In this document: in pieces, positions 1-8,520 of the stretch
How the letters are laid out: each line of letters begins with the position of its first letter
How positions within the stretch are numbered: position 1 is the first letter of the stretch
Origin: Allobrachymonas chironomi DSM 19884
GTDB lineage: Bacteria > Pseudomonadota > Gammaproteobacteria > Burkholderiales > Burkholderiaceae_C
Assembly: GCF_000374625.1 (NCBI RefSeq)
Contig: NZ_KB894769.1
Location: 1-64,000, forward strand
Length of the DNA: 64,000 nucleotides
Direction of reading: 5' to 3'
Position numbers and translations under genes: made by a program
The notes under the pieces: generated by a model
The model's database searches: none
What the model saw: only the letters and a program-made list of their open reading frames with translations
Told to the model about the DNA's origin: nothing

Positions 1-201
1 CAGAATGCCTATGTCGAGCGATTCAACAAGACCTATCGCACCGAAGTGCTGGACTGCTATGTGTTCGACTCACTGCATGAAGTACGGCAGATGACGCAGG
101 ACTGGCTGCACCGGTACAACCACCACCGGCCACACGAATCATTGGGTCGAATCCCGCCCGTCGAATACCGTGTGTCACAATTCCCCAACCTCTACTTCTG
201 A
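1..201 (+). CDS. IS3-family transposase (OrfB), C-terminal fragment
   Basis: The reading frame is open from the first base of the window and stops at a TGA at 199-201, so only the last 66 residues are present. They contain the typical end of the rve/DDE integrase core of IS3-family OrfB: a [14 protein letters not shown] stretch, then [13 protein letters not shown] and PPVEYR. The final catalytic Glu of the DDE triad normally lies just before or within this region (the E of VERF is the expected candidate). The enzyme cuts and joins the element's ends during transposition. Whether the element is intact cannot be judged because the rest lies left of the window. No obvious terminal inverted repeat can be assigned without the other end. 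Confidence 0.85.
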   Translation, partial: QNAYVERFNKTYRTEVLDCYVFDSLHEVRQMTQDWLHRYNHHRPHESLGRIPPVEYRVSQFPNLYF

Positions 202-251
202 CTGGCTCAAGAATTCGAGGAGGCTACACCCGGGCTCTATGGTTCTTCACC

Positions 252-446
252 ATGGATGAGGCAGAAATTCTCAGTTTTCATGTCCCAGCAGGGCATGATC
301 ATCAGGAGGCAAGCGTTCGTCACGGGGTAAAGTTGGCTGCGATGGCGGATGCGTTGGAAGCCTTGCTCGGATCTCATGAATCTGCGCATGAGGTGCGTGA
401 CATACGGCGCATTGCTGTTCAGCACGGGTATCGCGTGAAGACCTAG
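252..446 (+). CDS. Small ORF of unknown function beside the IS remnant
   Basis: A 64-residue frame (MDEAEILSFHVPAGHDHQEA...) lying between the transposase end and the repeats upstream of uppP. I do not recognise it. It has no signal peptide, no membrane segment and no clear ribosome-binding site. The opposite strand is also open over much of the same stretch. It could be a decayed fragment of a mobile-element gene or simple chance. Apart from this ORF and the 13-bp repeats, the 202-728 interval holds nothing I can support. Confidence 0.25.
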   Translation: MDEAEILSFHVPAGHDHQEASVRHGVKLAAMADALEALLGSHESAHEVRDIRRIAVQHGYRVKT

Positions 447-467
447 GTCGTCGATGCAGCTAAACGG

Positions 468-593
468 GTTGTCTCAGACTCTTTTGCCCGAAGGCCGTGG
501 GGTCTGCTGGGCTCTCGGTGAGTTGTCTCAGACTCTGGCCCGGTAAACTGGGCACTTGGAAACCCCCGCCCCCTCCAAGAGTTGTCTCAGACT
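468..593 (+). repeat. Three direct copies of GTTGTCTCAGACT
   Basis: The 13-mer GTTGTCTCAGACT occurs at 468-480, 522-534 and 581-593, start-to-start spacings 54 and 59 bp, all in the same orientation. The copies sit between the IS3 remnant and uppP. They may be terminal or subterminal sequences left by successive insertions of a mobile element. A regulatory array is less likely because the last copy ends about 135 bp before the uppP start. Confidence 0.7.
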
Positions 594-728
594 TTATTGG
601 CATGGAACAGGGCCGGGCATGCACACGCCCAGCCCCTGTCAGCCCGCTCCATCTTTGCGTATGATGAGCCCTGCCGCACCAGCCTCATGCTGCGTTGCGG
701 CATTTTCCGTAGCCGAACCCTCCATACC

Positions 729-1565
729 ATGACCTCTCTTGCTGCCTACGCAGAAGCCGCCTTCCTCGGCCTGCTGCAGGGACTCACCGAATTCCTGCCG
801 ATTTCTTCCAGCGCACACCTGCGCATTGTCGGTCCGCTGCTGCCTTCGGGCGGTGACCCGGGCGCGGCGTTTACCGCCATCACCCAGATCGGCACCGAAG
901 CGGCGGTGCTGATCTATTTCCGCCATGAGCTGTGGGCGATTCTCAAGTCCTGGTGGCAATCGGTGCTGAGCAAGGGCCGGCACATGGATGCCGATGCGCG
1001 CATGGGCTGGCTGATCCTGCTGGGTACCCTGCCGATTGCCATTCTGGGCCTGCTGTTCAAGGACGCGATCGAAACCCATTTGCGCAACCTCTACATCACC
1101 GCCACCATGCTGATCGTGTTCAGCCTGTTCCTGTGGCTGGCCGACCGCATAGCCAAACAGCGCCAGACGCTGGCCGAACTGAGCTGGCGCGACGGCCTGA
1201 TCTTCGGTTTTGCGCAGGCCATGGCGCTGATTCCGGGTGTCTCGCGCTCGGGCGGCACCATCACGGCCGGCCTGCTGATGGGCTACACGCGGGAAGCGGC
1301 GGCGCGCTATTCCTTTCTGCTGGCGGTCCCGGCGGTGCTGCTGTCCGGCGGCTACCAGCTGCTGCGCAGCTTCCAGGTAGGCAGTCCGATTGCCCCCGGC
1401 CCGACGGCACTGGCCACACTGATCGCCTTTGTCACCGGCTATGCGGTGATCGTGGTGTTCCTGAAGTTTGTCTCCAGGAACTCCTACTTTGCCTTTGTGG
1501 CCTACCGCATCGTGCTGGGCCTGCTGGTGTTCCTGCTGCTGTACATGGGCGTGCTGACGCCCTGA
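729..1565 (+). CDS. uppP: Undecaprenyl-diphosphatase UppP/BacA
   Basis: A 278-residue polytopic inner-membrane protein that removes one phosphate from undecaprenyl pyrophosphate so the lipid carrier can re-enter peptidoglycan and O-antigen synthesis; its overproduction gives bacitracin resistance in other bacteria. Both family signatures are visible: [17 protein letters not shown] near residue 15 and the phosphate-binding [10 protein letters not shown] near residue 165, with long hydrophobic helices throughout. The frame stays open upstream to 582, but the ATG at 729 ([14 protein letters not shown]) gives the usual BacA length and places the conserved N-terminal helix correctly, so I chose it. 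The gene stands alone between repeats and a hairpin. Confidence 0.95.
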   Translation: MTSLAAYAEAAFLGLLQGLTEFLPISSSAHLRIVGPLLPSGGDPGAAFTAITQIGTEAAVLIYFRHELWAILKSWWQSVLSKGRHMDADARMGWLILLGTLPIAILGLLFKDAIETHLRNLYITATMLIVFSLFLWLADRIAKQRQTLAELSWRDGLIFGFAQAMALIPGVSRSGGTITAGLLMGYTREAAARYSFLLAVPAVLLSGGYQLLRSFQVGSPIAPGPTALATLIAFVTGYAVIVVFLKFVSRNSYFAFVAYRIVLGLLVFLLLYMGVLTP

Positions 1566-1574
1566 GGCCAAGCC

Positions 1575-1605
1575 TGACAGGGCAGCCGCATCGGGCTGCC
1601 TGTCA
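1575..1605. terminator. Hairpin between convergent uppP and lipoprotein gene
   Basis: TGACAGGGCAGCC and GGCTGCCTGTCA form an inverted repeat with one bulged G and a 6-nt loop in the short gap between two convergent genes. There is no strong T tract on either side, so it may be a weak bidirectional terminator. Confidence 0.5.
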
Positions 1606-1617
1606 TCCAGGCTGCTG

Positions 1618-3357
1618 TCACTCCTGCGCTGCCGGTTCTGCCACGGCTGCTGCCTGCGCATCCACCGCCTGTTCCGCCCGTGCCGCTGCATAAGCCGCAC
1701 GGGCTTCTTCCAGGCTAGCCACCGTACCATCAGCCTGTTCCTCCGTTGCGGCGTCTGCTGCCTCGGAAGCCAGAAGCGCGGCCTGGGCCGCGGTCACGGC
1801 TGCTTCGGCAGCCTCCACGGCAGCGTCATGAGCGCTGTCACCGTCTTCCGCCCAGGCCACATCATCTGTCTGCGTGCGTGCGCTGACATCGTCATGCATG
1901 CTGGCCAGCATGTAGCCCATCAGTGAACCCTTGACCGCCTCGCGCAGGCTGACCGCCTGCTCCGGCTGGATTCTGGCCACCGGCCCGGATGGCACGTCAC
2001 CGTAGATTCTGCTGCCCATGGTCTTGACCTTCACATAGTCCTCTTCGTCGCCCAGGTGCAGGTCGTAGCGCTTGTCCTCGCGCAGCAGGCGGCCGCGGCG
2101 ATCCAGCCACAGCCACTGCGTGATGGTGGAATCGTCCAGCGTGCGCGCCACGATCTTGTCGAGGCTGCCAGGCGCGTCCTCGACCGCATCGGCGTGGCTG
2201 CCGGATTCCGCGCTGACCGTGGCATCCGGCGTGGCGTTCGGGGCGCTGTCCCCGCTGAGCCTGTCCATTGCCGGAGTGTCAGCCTGATCCGGGAGCTGCG
2301 CTGCAGCTGCGGTTGCCTGCGACGGCTTCTGGAGGCCGCCCCCCATGCCGACCAGCACATCCAGCAGCTGGCCGACCTTTTCACGGTTCCTGTCTTCGCG
2401 CACGGTTTGCACGATGCCGTCCCGGTTGTCACGCAGGAAATTGCGGTTCTGCAGCAGCGCGGTACGCAGCGGCACCTGGTAGCGGATCTTGCGATAGGCT
2501 CCCGGCACCTGCGGACCGTCTTCCAGCGGCTCGTAGCCGATCGCTCCGGCATCGGCATGTTCCAGCGCATAGCTGCGCTGCTGGCGCAGGATGCCGTACA
2601 GCTTCATCGCATCCACCTTCCGGTTCAGCGGCCCCAGACCGATGCGTATCGGCTTGTCACGCGTGACCGGGTTCATCAGCATGCTGATGGCTTCGGCGTC
2701 CCAGTACAGCTGGCGATTGCGCACATCCACCAGGAACGGCATGTGGTAGCTCTGGCTGGAGGTGCGGGTACGGTAATCCATGCCGGACACATGCTCGATA
2801 CGGCCAGTGCTGCCATCCACCACGGTATCGCCCTGGAACCGGATGTTGCGCAGCATGTGCAGATAGCCGCTGCCCAGGTTGCCCACCACGCCCAGCAGGT
2901 CCAGTTCGCGGTTGTCGGCCGCGATTCCGGCCAGCATGTCTTCATCGGCATCTGCATCGCTGCCGTCGGCAGGCTTCTGCTGCGGCTTGGCGATTCTTGT
3001 CGCGGGCTCACCCTCACGGGACGCATCGACGGGAGCCTTGCCGGCCATGCCGCGCAAGGCCTCGCGCGCAGCGCCCAGCGCCGTCCCCGCCTCGCCACTG
3101 GCCAGGATCTCCTCGCCCTCTGCGCCCATCAGCGATTCGGCCAGCTCCTGCAGCGATTGCGACAGTTCGACATCTTCCAGCCGGACTTCGCTCTGAACCC
3201 GGTAGCTGGTCGCCTCCTGCTGCTGGCGCATGCTGGCCCAGGCCGCCGAGGCAGCAGTCGGGTATGTGTCGTAAAAGCTGCTGCAGGCACCCAGCGAGCC
3301 GGCCAGGGGGAGCAGGGTCAACAGGCGGGCATGACGGCGGACAGGATGGGTGGACAT
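1618..3357 (-). CDS. Large predicted outer-membrane or periplasmic lipoprotein, function unknown
   Basis: A 579-residue protein that begins MSTHPVRRHARLL, followed by a hydrophobic stretch and a lipobox LAGSLGAC, so it should be lipidated at Cys about 25 and exported. The ATG at 3357 is preferred over the longer frame because it puts this signal directly at the N terminus. The middle part, about residues 170-330, is mixed alpha/beta with no motif I recognise. Low-complexity linkers rich in Ala, Asp and Gly flank it, and the last 60 residues are Ala/Glu-rich and probably helical. I can assign no function. It is convergent with uppP and divergent from the thioesterase gene. Confidence 0.8.
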   Translation of the reverse strand: MSTHPVRRHARLLTLLPLAGSLGACSSFYDTYPTAASAAWASMRQQQEATSYRVQSEVRLEDVELSQSLQELAESLMGAEGEEILASGEAGTALGAAREALRGMAGKAPVDASREGEPATRIAKPQQKPADGSDADADEDMLAGIAADNRELDLLGVVGNLGSGYLHMLRNIRFQGDTVVDGSTGRIEHVSGMDYRTRTSSQSYHMPFLVDVRNRQLYWDAEAISMLMNPVTRDKPIRIGLGPLNRKVDAMKLYGILRQQRSYALEHADAGAIGYEPLEDGPQVPGAYRKIRYQVPLRTALLQNRNFLRDNRDGIVQTVREDRNREKVGQLLDVLVGMGGGLQKPSQATAAAAQLPDQADTPAMDRLSGDSAPNATPDATVSAESGSHADAVEDAPGSLDKIVARTLDDSTITQWLWLDRRGRLLREDKRYDLHLGDEEDYVKVKTMGSRIYGDVPSGPVARIQPEQAVSLREAVKGSLMGYMLASMHDDVSARTQTDDVAWAEDGDSAHDAAVEAAEAAVTAAQAALLASEAADAATEEQADGTVASLEEARAAYAAARAEQAVDAQAAAVAEPAAQE

Positions 3358-3544
3358 GATGCTGGCTCCAGATGACATATGAAATTGAAAATTGTTGGCG
3401 CAGATTATGCAGGCTTCAGGACAGCTCATGACAAGGCATCGCACCGGGCCTGACGGCCAGACCCACAACTCCCCGGGGATTCAGGGGCATGCCACAATCG
3501 GGTTTTCTGCCAACGCATCCCTTGTGGACCCTGCCCTGACCGCC

Positions 3545-4027
3545 ATGGACCTTCCTGCCCACCAGCTCAGCATGACCGTGCTGATGACGCCCGATACCGC
3601 CAACTTCTCCGGCAATGTGCACGGAGGGCATCTGCTCAAGTTGCTGGACCAGGTGGCTTTTGCCTGCGCCAGCCGCTATGCCGGCCATTATGTGGTGACG
3701 CTGAGCGTGGACCAGGTGGTATTCCGCCAGCCGATTCACGTTGGCGAACTGGTGACGCTGCTGGCTGCTGTCAACTACACCGGCTCGTCCTCCATGGAAA
3801 TCGGCATCAAGGTGCTGGCCGAAAACATCCGCACCCAGGACAAGCGCCACGTCAACAGCTGCTTCTTCACCATGGTGGCGGTGGACGAGAGCGGCAAGCC
3901 GACCGCCGTGCCGCCGCTGCGCCCGTTCACGCCGGAAGAAAAGCGCCGCTACGCCGCCGCCGAGCTGCGCAAGACCATGCGCCGCGAGATGGAGCAGCGT
4001 TACGCGGCAATTCGCGAGGAATCCTGA
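3545..4027 (+). CDS. Acyl-CoA thioesterase, hotdog fold (YciA/ACOT type)
   Basis: A 160-residue single-hotdog protein expected to hydrolyse acyl-CoA to free acid and CoA in the cytosol. The family core is present: TPDTANFSGNVHGGHLLKLL at residues 15-34, where the Asn, His and Gly-Gly line the active site, then VVTLSVDQVVFRQPI. The ATG at 3545 gives the normal length; upstream in-frame sequence has no family similarity. The stop codon at 4025-4027 directly abuts the stop of the convergent crotonase-fold gene, leaving no intergenic space. The substrate range cannot be read from the sequence. Confidence 0.9.
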   Translation: MDLPAHQLSMTVLMTPDTANFSGNVHGGHLLKLLDQVAFACASRYAGHYVVTLSVDQVVFRQPIHVGELVTLLAAVNYTGSSSMEIGIKVLAENIRTQDKRHVNSCFFTMVAVDESGKPTAVPPLRPFTPEEKRRYAAAELRKTMRREMEQRYAAIREES

Positions 4028-4825
4028 TCAGTTCCTGAACACCGGCTTGCGCTTTTCCAGGAAGGCGTCGATGCCTTCGGCGGCATCGTCTTCCATCATG
4101 TTGCAGGCCATCGATTCGGCTGCCAGCGCATAGGCATCGGCCAGTGGCAGCTGGCGCTGGCGCTGGAACATGGCCTTGCCGTGGCGGATCGCTGCCGGGC
4201 TCTTGGCGCAGATGCTGCTGGTGTACTCGGCAATCGCGGCATCGAGCTGCCCGGCCGGCACCACGCGGTTCACCAGGCCCCAATCCTGCGCCATGGGCGC
4301 ATCGATGAAGCGGCCCGTCACCAGCATGTCAAAGGCATTCTTCGCGCCCACATTGCGCGACAGCGCCACCGAGGGCGTGGCACAGAACAGGCCGACATTG
4401 ATGCCCGATACGGCAAAGCGCGCTTCTTCTGCCGCCACCGCCAGATCGCAGGTGGCCACCAGCTGGCAACCGGCTGCAGTGGCCACGCCATGCACACGCG
4501 CAATCACCGGTACCGGCAGCGCCACAATTGACTGCATCAGCGCCGCACAGCGCGCAAACAGGGTCTGGTAGTAGTCCTTGCGATACTGGCTGCGCATTTC
4601 GCGCAGGTCATGGCCGGCACAGAAGGCCTTGCCGCGCGCGGCGATCACCACGCAGCGGATGCTGCTGTCGGCAGCGATATCGGCAAGGGCCTCTTCGAGC
4701 GCCCCCATCATCGCTTCGGACAAGGGGTTGAACTGGCGCGGGCGGTTCAGCCACAGGGTGCAGACGCCGTCGGCGCGCTCCAGTTGCACATACGGTTCAT
4801 CGGCGGGGGTAGCGGTACTGCTCAT
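4028..4825 (-). CDS. Crotonase-superfamily protein, ECHDC3-like, lacking both catalytic Glu
   Basis: A 265-residue enoyl-CoA hydratase/isomerase-fold protein. The oxyanion-hole segment FCAGHDLREMR (about residue 73) and HGVATAAGCQLVATCDLAVA (about 115) are clear, and the C terminus EGIDAFLEKRKPVF is typical of crotonases. However, the two Glu residues of true hydratases (in GGGCE and QPE) are replaced here by Gln (AAGCQ) and by Gly (FAVSGINVG). The run GINVGLFCATPSVALSR strongly resembles the ECHDC3 branch, whose activity is not settled. It probably binds CoA thioesters but may not be a simple hydratase. The start at 4825 was chosen for the family length. Divergent from cca. Confidence 0.85.
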   Translation of the reverse strand: MSSTATPADEPYVQLERADGVCTLWLNRPRQFNPLSEAMMGALEEALADIAADSSIRCVVIAARGKAFCAGHDLREMRSQYRKDYYQTLFARCAALMQSIVALPVPVIARVHGVATAAGCQLVATCDLAVAAEEARFAVSGINVGLFCATPSVALSRNVGAKNAFDMLVTGRFIDAPMAQDWGLVNRVVPAGQLDAAIAEYTSSICAKSPAAIRHGKAMFQRQRQLPLADAYALAAESMACNMMEDDAAEGIDAFLEKRKPVFRN

Positions 4826-4916
4826 GCGGACTCCAGTGACAAAACGCGCTACAGGATACACTGGGACACTCCGGCCCGCCATGGGCTGTTACCCGCAAGA
4901 CCTGCCTTTTCCCGTC

Positions 4917-6212
4917 ATGACCGCTGCCGTACCCGCCCTTCCCCGCCTGCCTGGTGCCCGCATCTACATGGTGGGTGGTGCCGTGCGCGATACCCTGCTC
5001 GGCCTGCCGGTGCAGGACCACGACTGGGTTGTCGTCGGGGCCACGCCGGAGCTGATGGTGGCGCACGGCTTTGTGCCGGTGGGCAAGGATTTTCCGGTGT
5101 TCCTGCACCCGGACACGCACGAGGAATACGCGCTGGCGCGCACCGAACGCAAAACCGCGCGCGGCTACAAGGGCTTTGCCATCCATACCGATCCCGGCGT
5201 GACCCTGGAAGAAGACCTGGCGCGCCGCGACCTGACCATCAACGCCATCGCCCGGGCCGAAGACGGCAGCCTGGCCGATCCGTTCCAGGGTCAGCGCGAC
5301 CTGCAGCAGCGTGTGCTGCGCCATGTGACCGATGCCTTTGGCGAGGATCCGGTACGCATCCTGCGCCTGGCGCGCTTTGCCGCACGCTTCAGCGACTTCC
5401 ACACCGCCCCGGAAACGCTGGCACTGATGCAGCAGATGGTGGAGGACGGCGAGGCCGATCACCTGGTGGCGGAGCGCGTCTGGCAGGAAATCAGCCGCGG
5501 CCTGCTGGAGCAGCGCCCGTCGCGCATGCTGCAGGAACTGCGTGCCAGCGGTGCACTGCAGCGCATCCTGCCCGAAGTGGCGGCCCTGTACGGTGTGCCG
5601 CAACGCGCCGAGTACCACCCGGAAATCGATACCGGCGTGCATCTGGAAATGGTGCTGGACATGGCGGCCCGGCTGCAGACGCCGCTGACCGTGCGCTTTG
5701 CCTGCCTGTGTCACGACCTGGGCAAGGCCACCACGCCGGCGGATGTGCTGCCACGCCATATCGGCCACGAGCAGCGCAGCGTGCAACTGCTGCGCGGGCT
5801 GTGCGAACGCCTGCGCGTGCCGGTCGCCTGCCGCGAGCTGGCCGAAGTGGTGGCCCGCGAGCACGGCAACATCCACCAGAGCCTGGAGTTTTCACCGGTA
5901 GCCACGGTGCGTCTGCTGGAGCGCTGCGACGCGCTGCGCCAGCCGGAACGCTTTGCCGAGGTGCTGCTGGCCTGCGCATGCGATGCCCGCGGCCGGCTCG
6001 GTTTTGCCGAACGCCCCTACCCGCAGGCGGCACGCCTGCAGGCTGCGCTGGACCGGCTGCGCACGCTGGACGAAGGCGCCATCGCACGCCAGCTGCAGCA
6101 ACAGTGGCAGACCCCGGATGGGACGCGCCCGGCCAACCCCGGGGAACAGATCCGCCAGGCCATCCACGCCGCGCGCGTGCAGTTGCTGCAGGACGCTGAC
6201 GCGCAGGCCTGA
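4917..6212 (+). CDS. cca: CCA tRNA nucleotidyltransferase (multifunctional CCA protein)
   Basis: A 431-residue enzyme that adds or repairs the 3'-CCA of tRNAs using CTP and ATP. The nucleotidyltransferase head shows GGAVRDTLLG (about residue 18) and VQDHDWVVVG with the metal-binding Asp pair, followed by RRDLTINAIA and the neck motif EDPVRILRLARFAARF. A C-terminal HD phosphohydrolase domain is present (CHDLGK, about residue 265), as in the E. coli enzyme, which has phosphatase and phosphodiesterase activities. The start could also be the in-frame ATG at 4881 (MGCYPQ); I prefer 4917, which gives the family length. No partner genes are linked to it here. Confidence 0.93.
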   Translation: MTAAVPALPRLPGARIYMVGGAVRDTLLGLPVQDHDWVVVGATPELMVAHGFVPVGKDFPVFLHPDTHEEYALARTERKTARGYKGFAIHTDPGVTLEEDLARRDLTINAIARAEDGSLADPFQGQRDLQQRVLRHVTDAFGEDPVRILRLARFAARFSDFHTAPETLALMQQMVEDGEADHLVAERVWQEISRGLLEQRPSRMLQELRASGALQRILPEVAALYGVPQRAEYHPEIDTGVHLEMVLDMAARLQTPLTVRFACLCHDLGKATTPADVLPRHIGHEQRSVQLLRGLCERLRVPVACRELAEVVAREHGNIHQSLEFSPVATVRLLERCDALRQPERFAEVLLACACDARGRLGFAERPYPQAARLQAALDRLRTLDEGAIARQLQQQWQTPDGTRPANPGEQIRQAIHAARVQLLQDADAQA

Positions 6213-6384
6213 CAAGGCTGTTGCGGACACCGGGGCAAGCGTGCCTCGTCCAGCTCCGGCACGCAGCAGGCTGCCGGATATCTTGTGCTGCCGCCCATGG
6301 TCTGCGGATCAGCGGTACGCTACACTAGCAATGCAGGTAGCATTTCCATGCCGGTTCCGGAATCCCGTTTAGCCCTTTTCTCTC

Positions 6385-7086
6385 ATGCCCCACTTTCTGG
6401 TTGTAGAAGACGACACCATTCTCCTGGACGCCCTGACCAGCAAGCTCAGCCAATGCGGCTACCAGGTCAGCACTGCCACCACCGGGCTGGAAGCGCAGAA
6501 GCTGCTCCAGGAGCACAAGTTCGATGGCCTGGTGCTGGATCTGGGGCTGCCGCTGCTGGACGGCTTGGAGTTGCTGCGCTGGTTGCGCCAGCGTGATGAA
6601 ACCCTGCCGGTGATGGTGCTGACCGCCCGTATCAATATCGAGGACCGGGTAGCCGGCTTGCGCGCCGGAGCCGATGACTACCTGATCAAGCCCTTTGCCA
6701 TGGCCGAACTCAAGGCCCGCATCGAGGCCCTGCTGCGCCGCTCCAACCTGCAGGCGCCTGTTGCCGTGCTGGCCCCGCAGGACAGCAGCGCACCGCCGGT
6801 GCTGCGCCTGGACCCGGTCGGACGCAGCGCCTGGCTGCAGGATCAGGAGCTTGAGCTGGCCCCGCGTGAATGGACGCTGCTGCGCCTGCTGACCGAACAT
6901 TTCGGCAATGCCATCAGCCGCGCCCAGATCATTGCCGCCTGGGAACAGGACGCCGATGCGGCCGCCAACCTGATGCAAACCAACACGCCCGAGGTCTATA
7001 TCCACCGTCTGCGCAAGAAGCTGGAGCATTCGCCGGTGACCATCCGCACGGTACGCGGACTGGGATACATGCTGCGCAACCGCTAA
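6385..7086 (+). CDS. OmpR-family response regulator (TctD/QseB-like)
   Basis: A 233-residue DNA-binding response regulator. The receiver domain starts at residue 1 with the acidic pair EDD at 8-10, the phospho-acceptor Asp in LVLDLGLPLLDG at about 51, the conserved Thr in VLTAR, and Lys in IKPF at about 103. The C-terminal winged helix ends with the family signature VYIHRLRKKLE and TVRGLGYML. It is followed 18 bp downstream by the histidine kinase, so the two form an operon. The pair resembles tricarboxylate-sensing TctD/TctE, but no tctCBA transporter lies nearby, so the signal is unknown. Confidence 0.93.
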   Translation: MPHFLVVEDDTILLDALTSKLSQCGYQVSTATTGLEAQKLLQEHKFDGLVLDLGLPLLDGLELLRWLRQRDETLPVMVLTARINIEDRVAGLRAGADDYLIKPFAMAELKARIEALLRRSNLQAPVAVLAPQDSSAPPVLRLDPVGRSAWLQDQELELAPREWTLLRLLTEHFGNAISRAQIIAAWEQDADAAANLMQTNTPEVYIHRLRKKLEHSPVTIRTVRGLGYMLRNR

Positions 7087-7104
7087 GGGCAGCCAGGGGG
7101 CGGC

Positions 7105-8508
7105 ATGGGGGCGCTGACACAGAAAACCATCCGCGGCTCGCTGCTGCGCTGGCTGCTGATACCGGCCTGGGTGCTGGGCGGGCTGGGACTGCTGGCCAGC
7201 CTGCTGATGCACAACCTGACGCACCGCAACCACCTGGTGGAGCACGCCCATGATGAGCTGTGCCGCATCGGACGCATGTACCAGCCCGATGCCCCGCTGC
7301 AGCAATCGCTGTCCCGGATGGAGCTGGCCAGCACCCTGTTTTCCACTGCTACCAGCCATGGCCACCCGCACTTCCGCTTCAACACCCTGCCCACGCTGCT
7401 GAGCGTGGGGGGCCCGCCGATCCCGGTGCCGGAGGATGCCTGGCGCTACCAGCAGGATGGCTGCGAAGTGCGCGTGCACACCATCTGGGACCAGGGCAGC
7501 CGGCAGCAGGTGACCTCACTGCTGATCACGCCCGAGCGTGCCGGAGACAAGCGCATGCTGGTGCAATCGGTGCACTTTGCCCCTGTCATCAACTGGCGTG
7601 TCCGGGACCTGGGACTGCAAATGGCCATTTCCACGGTGGTGGTCGCCATCGTGTTCAGCCTGATCGTGCTGCTGGGCGTGCGCCGTGGCCTGCAGCCGCT
7701 GGCGAATCTGGTCACCGCCATCCGCCAGCTGGACAGCAGCAAGCCCGGCCCTATCCATGTGGACAAGCCACCGCGTGAAATCCGCTATCTGGAGGACACG
7801 CTGAACCAGCAGTTGCAACGCATTGGCGACCATGTGCAGCGCGAACGCCAGTTCCTGAACGATGCCGCCCACCAGCTGCGCACGCCGATTGCCGGCATCA
7901 TGAACCAGGCCGAGCTGGCGCTGGACGACACCGATGCGCAGCAGGTGCGCCAGCGCCTGCAGCACATTCTGCAGGCCGCGGAACGCGGTGCCACGCTGAT
8001 CCGTCAGCTGCTGATGCTGTCACGCGGCTACGAAAATGGCTCGCTGGGAGCCGTGCCCTTTGACCTGCCCCAACTGGCACGCGAGGTAGCCTTGCAATGG
8101 GCCGGCCCGGCCGCCGATGCCGGCATCGAGATCAGCTACGAAGGCGAGGCACAGGGCCTGATGGCCGGCAACCCGGAACTGATCCGGGAGGCGCTGGGCA
8201 ACCTGCTGGACAACGTCATCAAGCACGCCCGCCACGCCACCGAAGCCGTTGTCAGCGTGCATGCCGATTCGCAACAGGGTCGGTGCATGCTGGTGCTGCA
8301 AGTGCAGGACAACGGCAAAGGCGTCACGCCGGAGCAGCTGCAGCACCTGTTCGAACGCTTCTGGACCTGCGATGACAACCAGGGCAACGGCATCGGACTG
8401 GCGCTGGTCAGGGAAATCGCCCAGGCCCACCAGGGCCGGGTGGAGGCCGTGCTGCGGCAGCCCCGCGGGCTGCTGGTGCGCATGTGCCTGCCCGCCGCAG
8501 TGGCCTGA
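7105..8508 (+). CDS. Sensor histidine kinase (TctE-like)
   Basis: A 467-residue inner-membrane sensor kinase, cognate partner of the response regulator just upstream. There is a membrane helix near residues 12-34 and another at about 172-194 (VVVAIVFSLIVLLGV), which bracket a periplasmic sensing loop of about 140 residues. A HAMP-like linker follows, then the HisKA box DAAHQLRTPIAG with the phospho-acceptor His (about 255) and an ATPase domain with N box NLLDNVIKHA (about 368) and G boxes DNGKGV and GNGIGLALV. A GGGGG-containing stretch just before the ATG at 7105 may act as the ribosome-binding site. Confidence 0.92.
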   Translation: MGALTQKTIRGSLLRWLLIPAWVLGGLGLLASLLMHNLTHRNHLVEHAHDELCRIGRMYQPDAPLQQSLSRMELASTLFSTATSHGHPHFRFNTLPTLLSVGGPPIPVPEDAWRYQQDGCEVRVHTIWDQGSRQQVTSLLITPERAGDKRMLVQSVHFAPVINWRVRDLGLQMAISTVVVAIVFSLIVLLGVRRGLQPLANLVTAIRQLDSSKPGPIHVDKPPREIRYLEDTLNQQLQRIGDHVQRERQFLNDAAHQLRTPIAGIMNQAELALDDTDAQQVRQRLQHILQAAERGATLIRQLLMLSRGYENGSLGAVPFDLPQLAREVALQWAGPAADAGIEISYEGEAQGLMAGNPELIREALGNLLDNVIKHARHATEAVVSVHADSQQGRCMLVLQVQDNGKGVTPEQLQHLFERFWTCDDNQGNGIGLALVREIAQAHQGRVEAVLRQPRGLLVRMCLPAAVA

Positions 8509-8520
8509 GCCGGCCGTGAC

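Noticed and set aside
582-728. Longer N terminus for UppP
   Set aside because: The extension contains no hydrophobic helix and overlaps the last copy of the 13-bp repeat; the ATG at 729 restores the normal BacA N terminus.
4578-4916. N-terminal extension of the cca frame
   Set aside because: It overlaps the crotonase-fold gene in antisense and lies before the conserved nucleotidyltransferase start.
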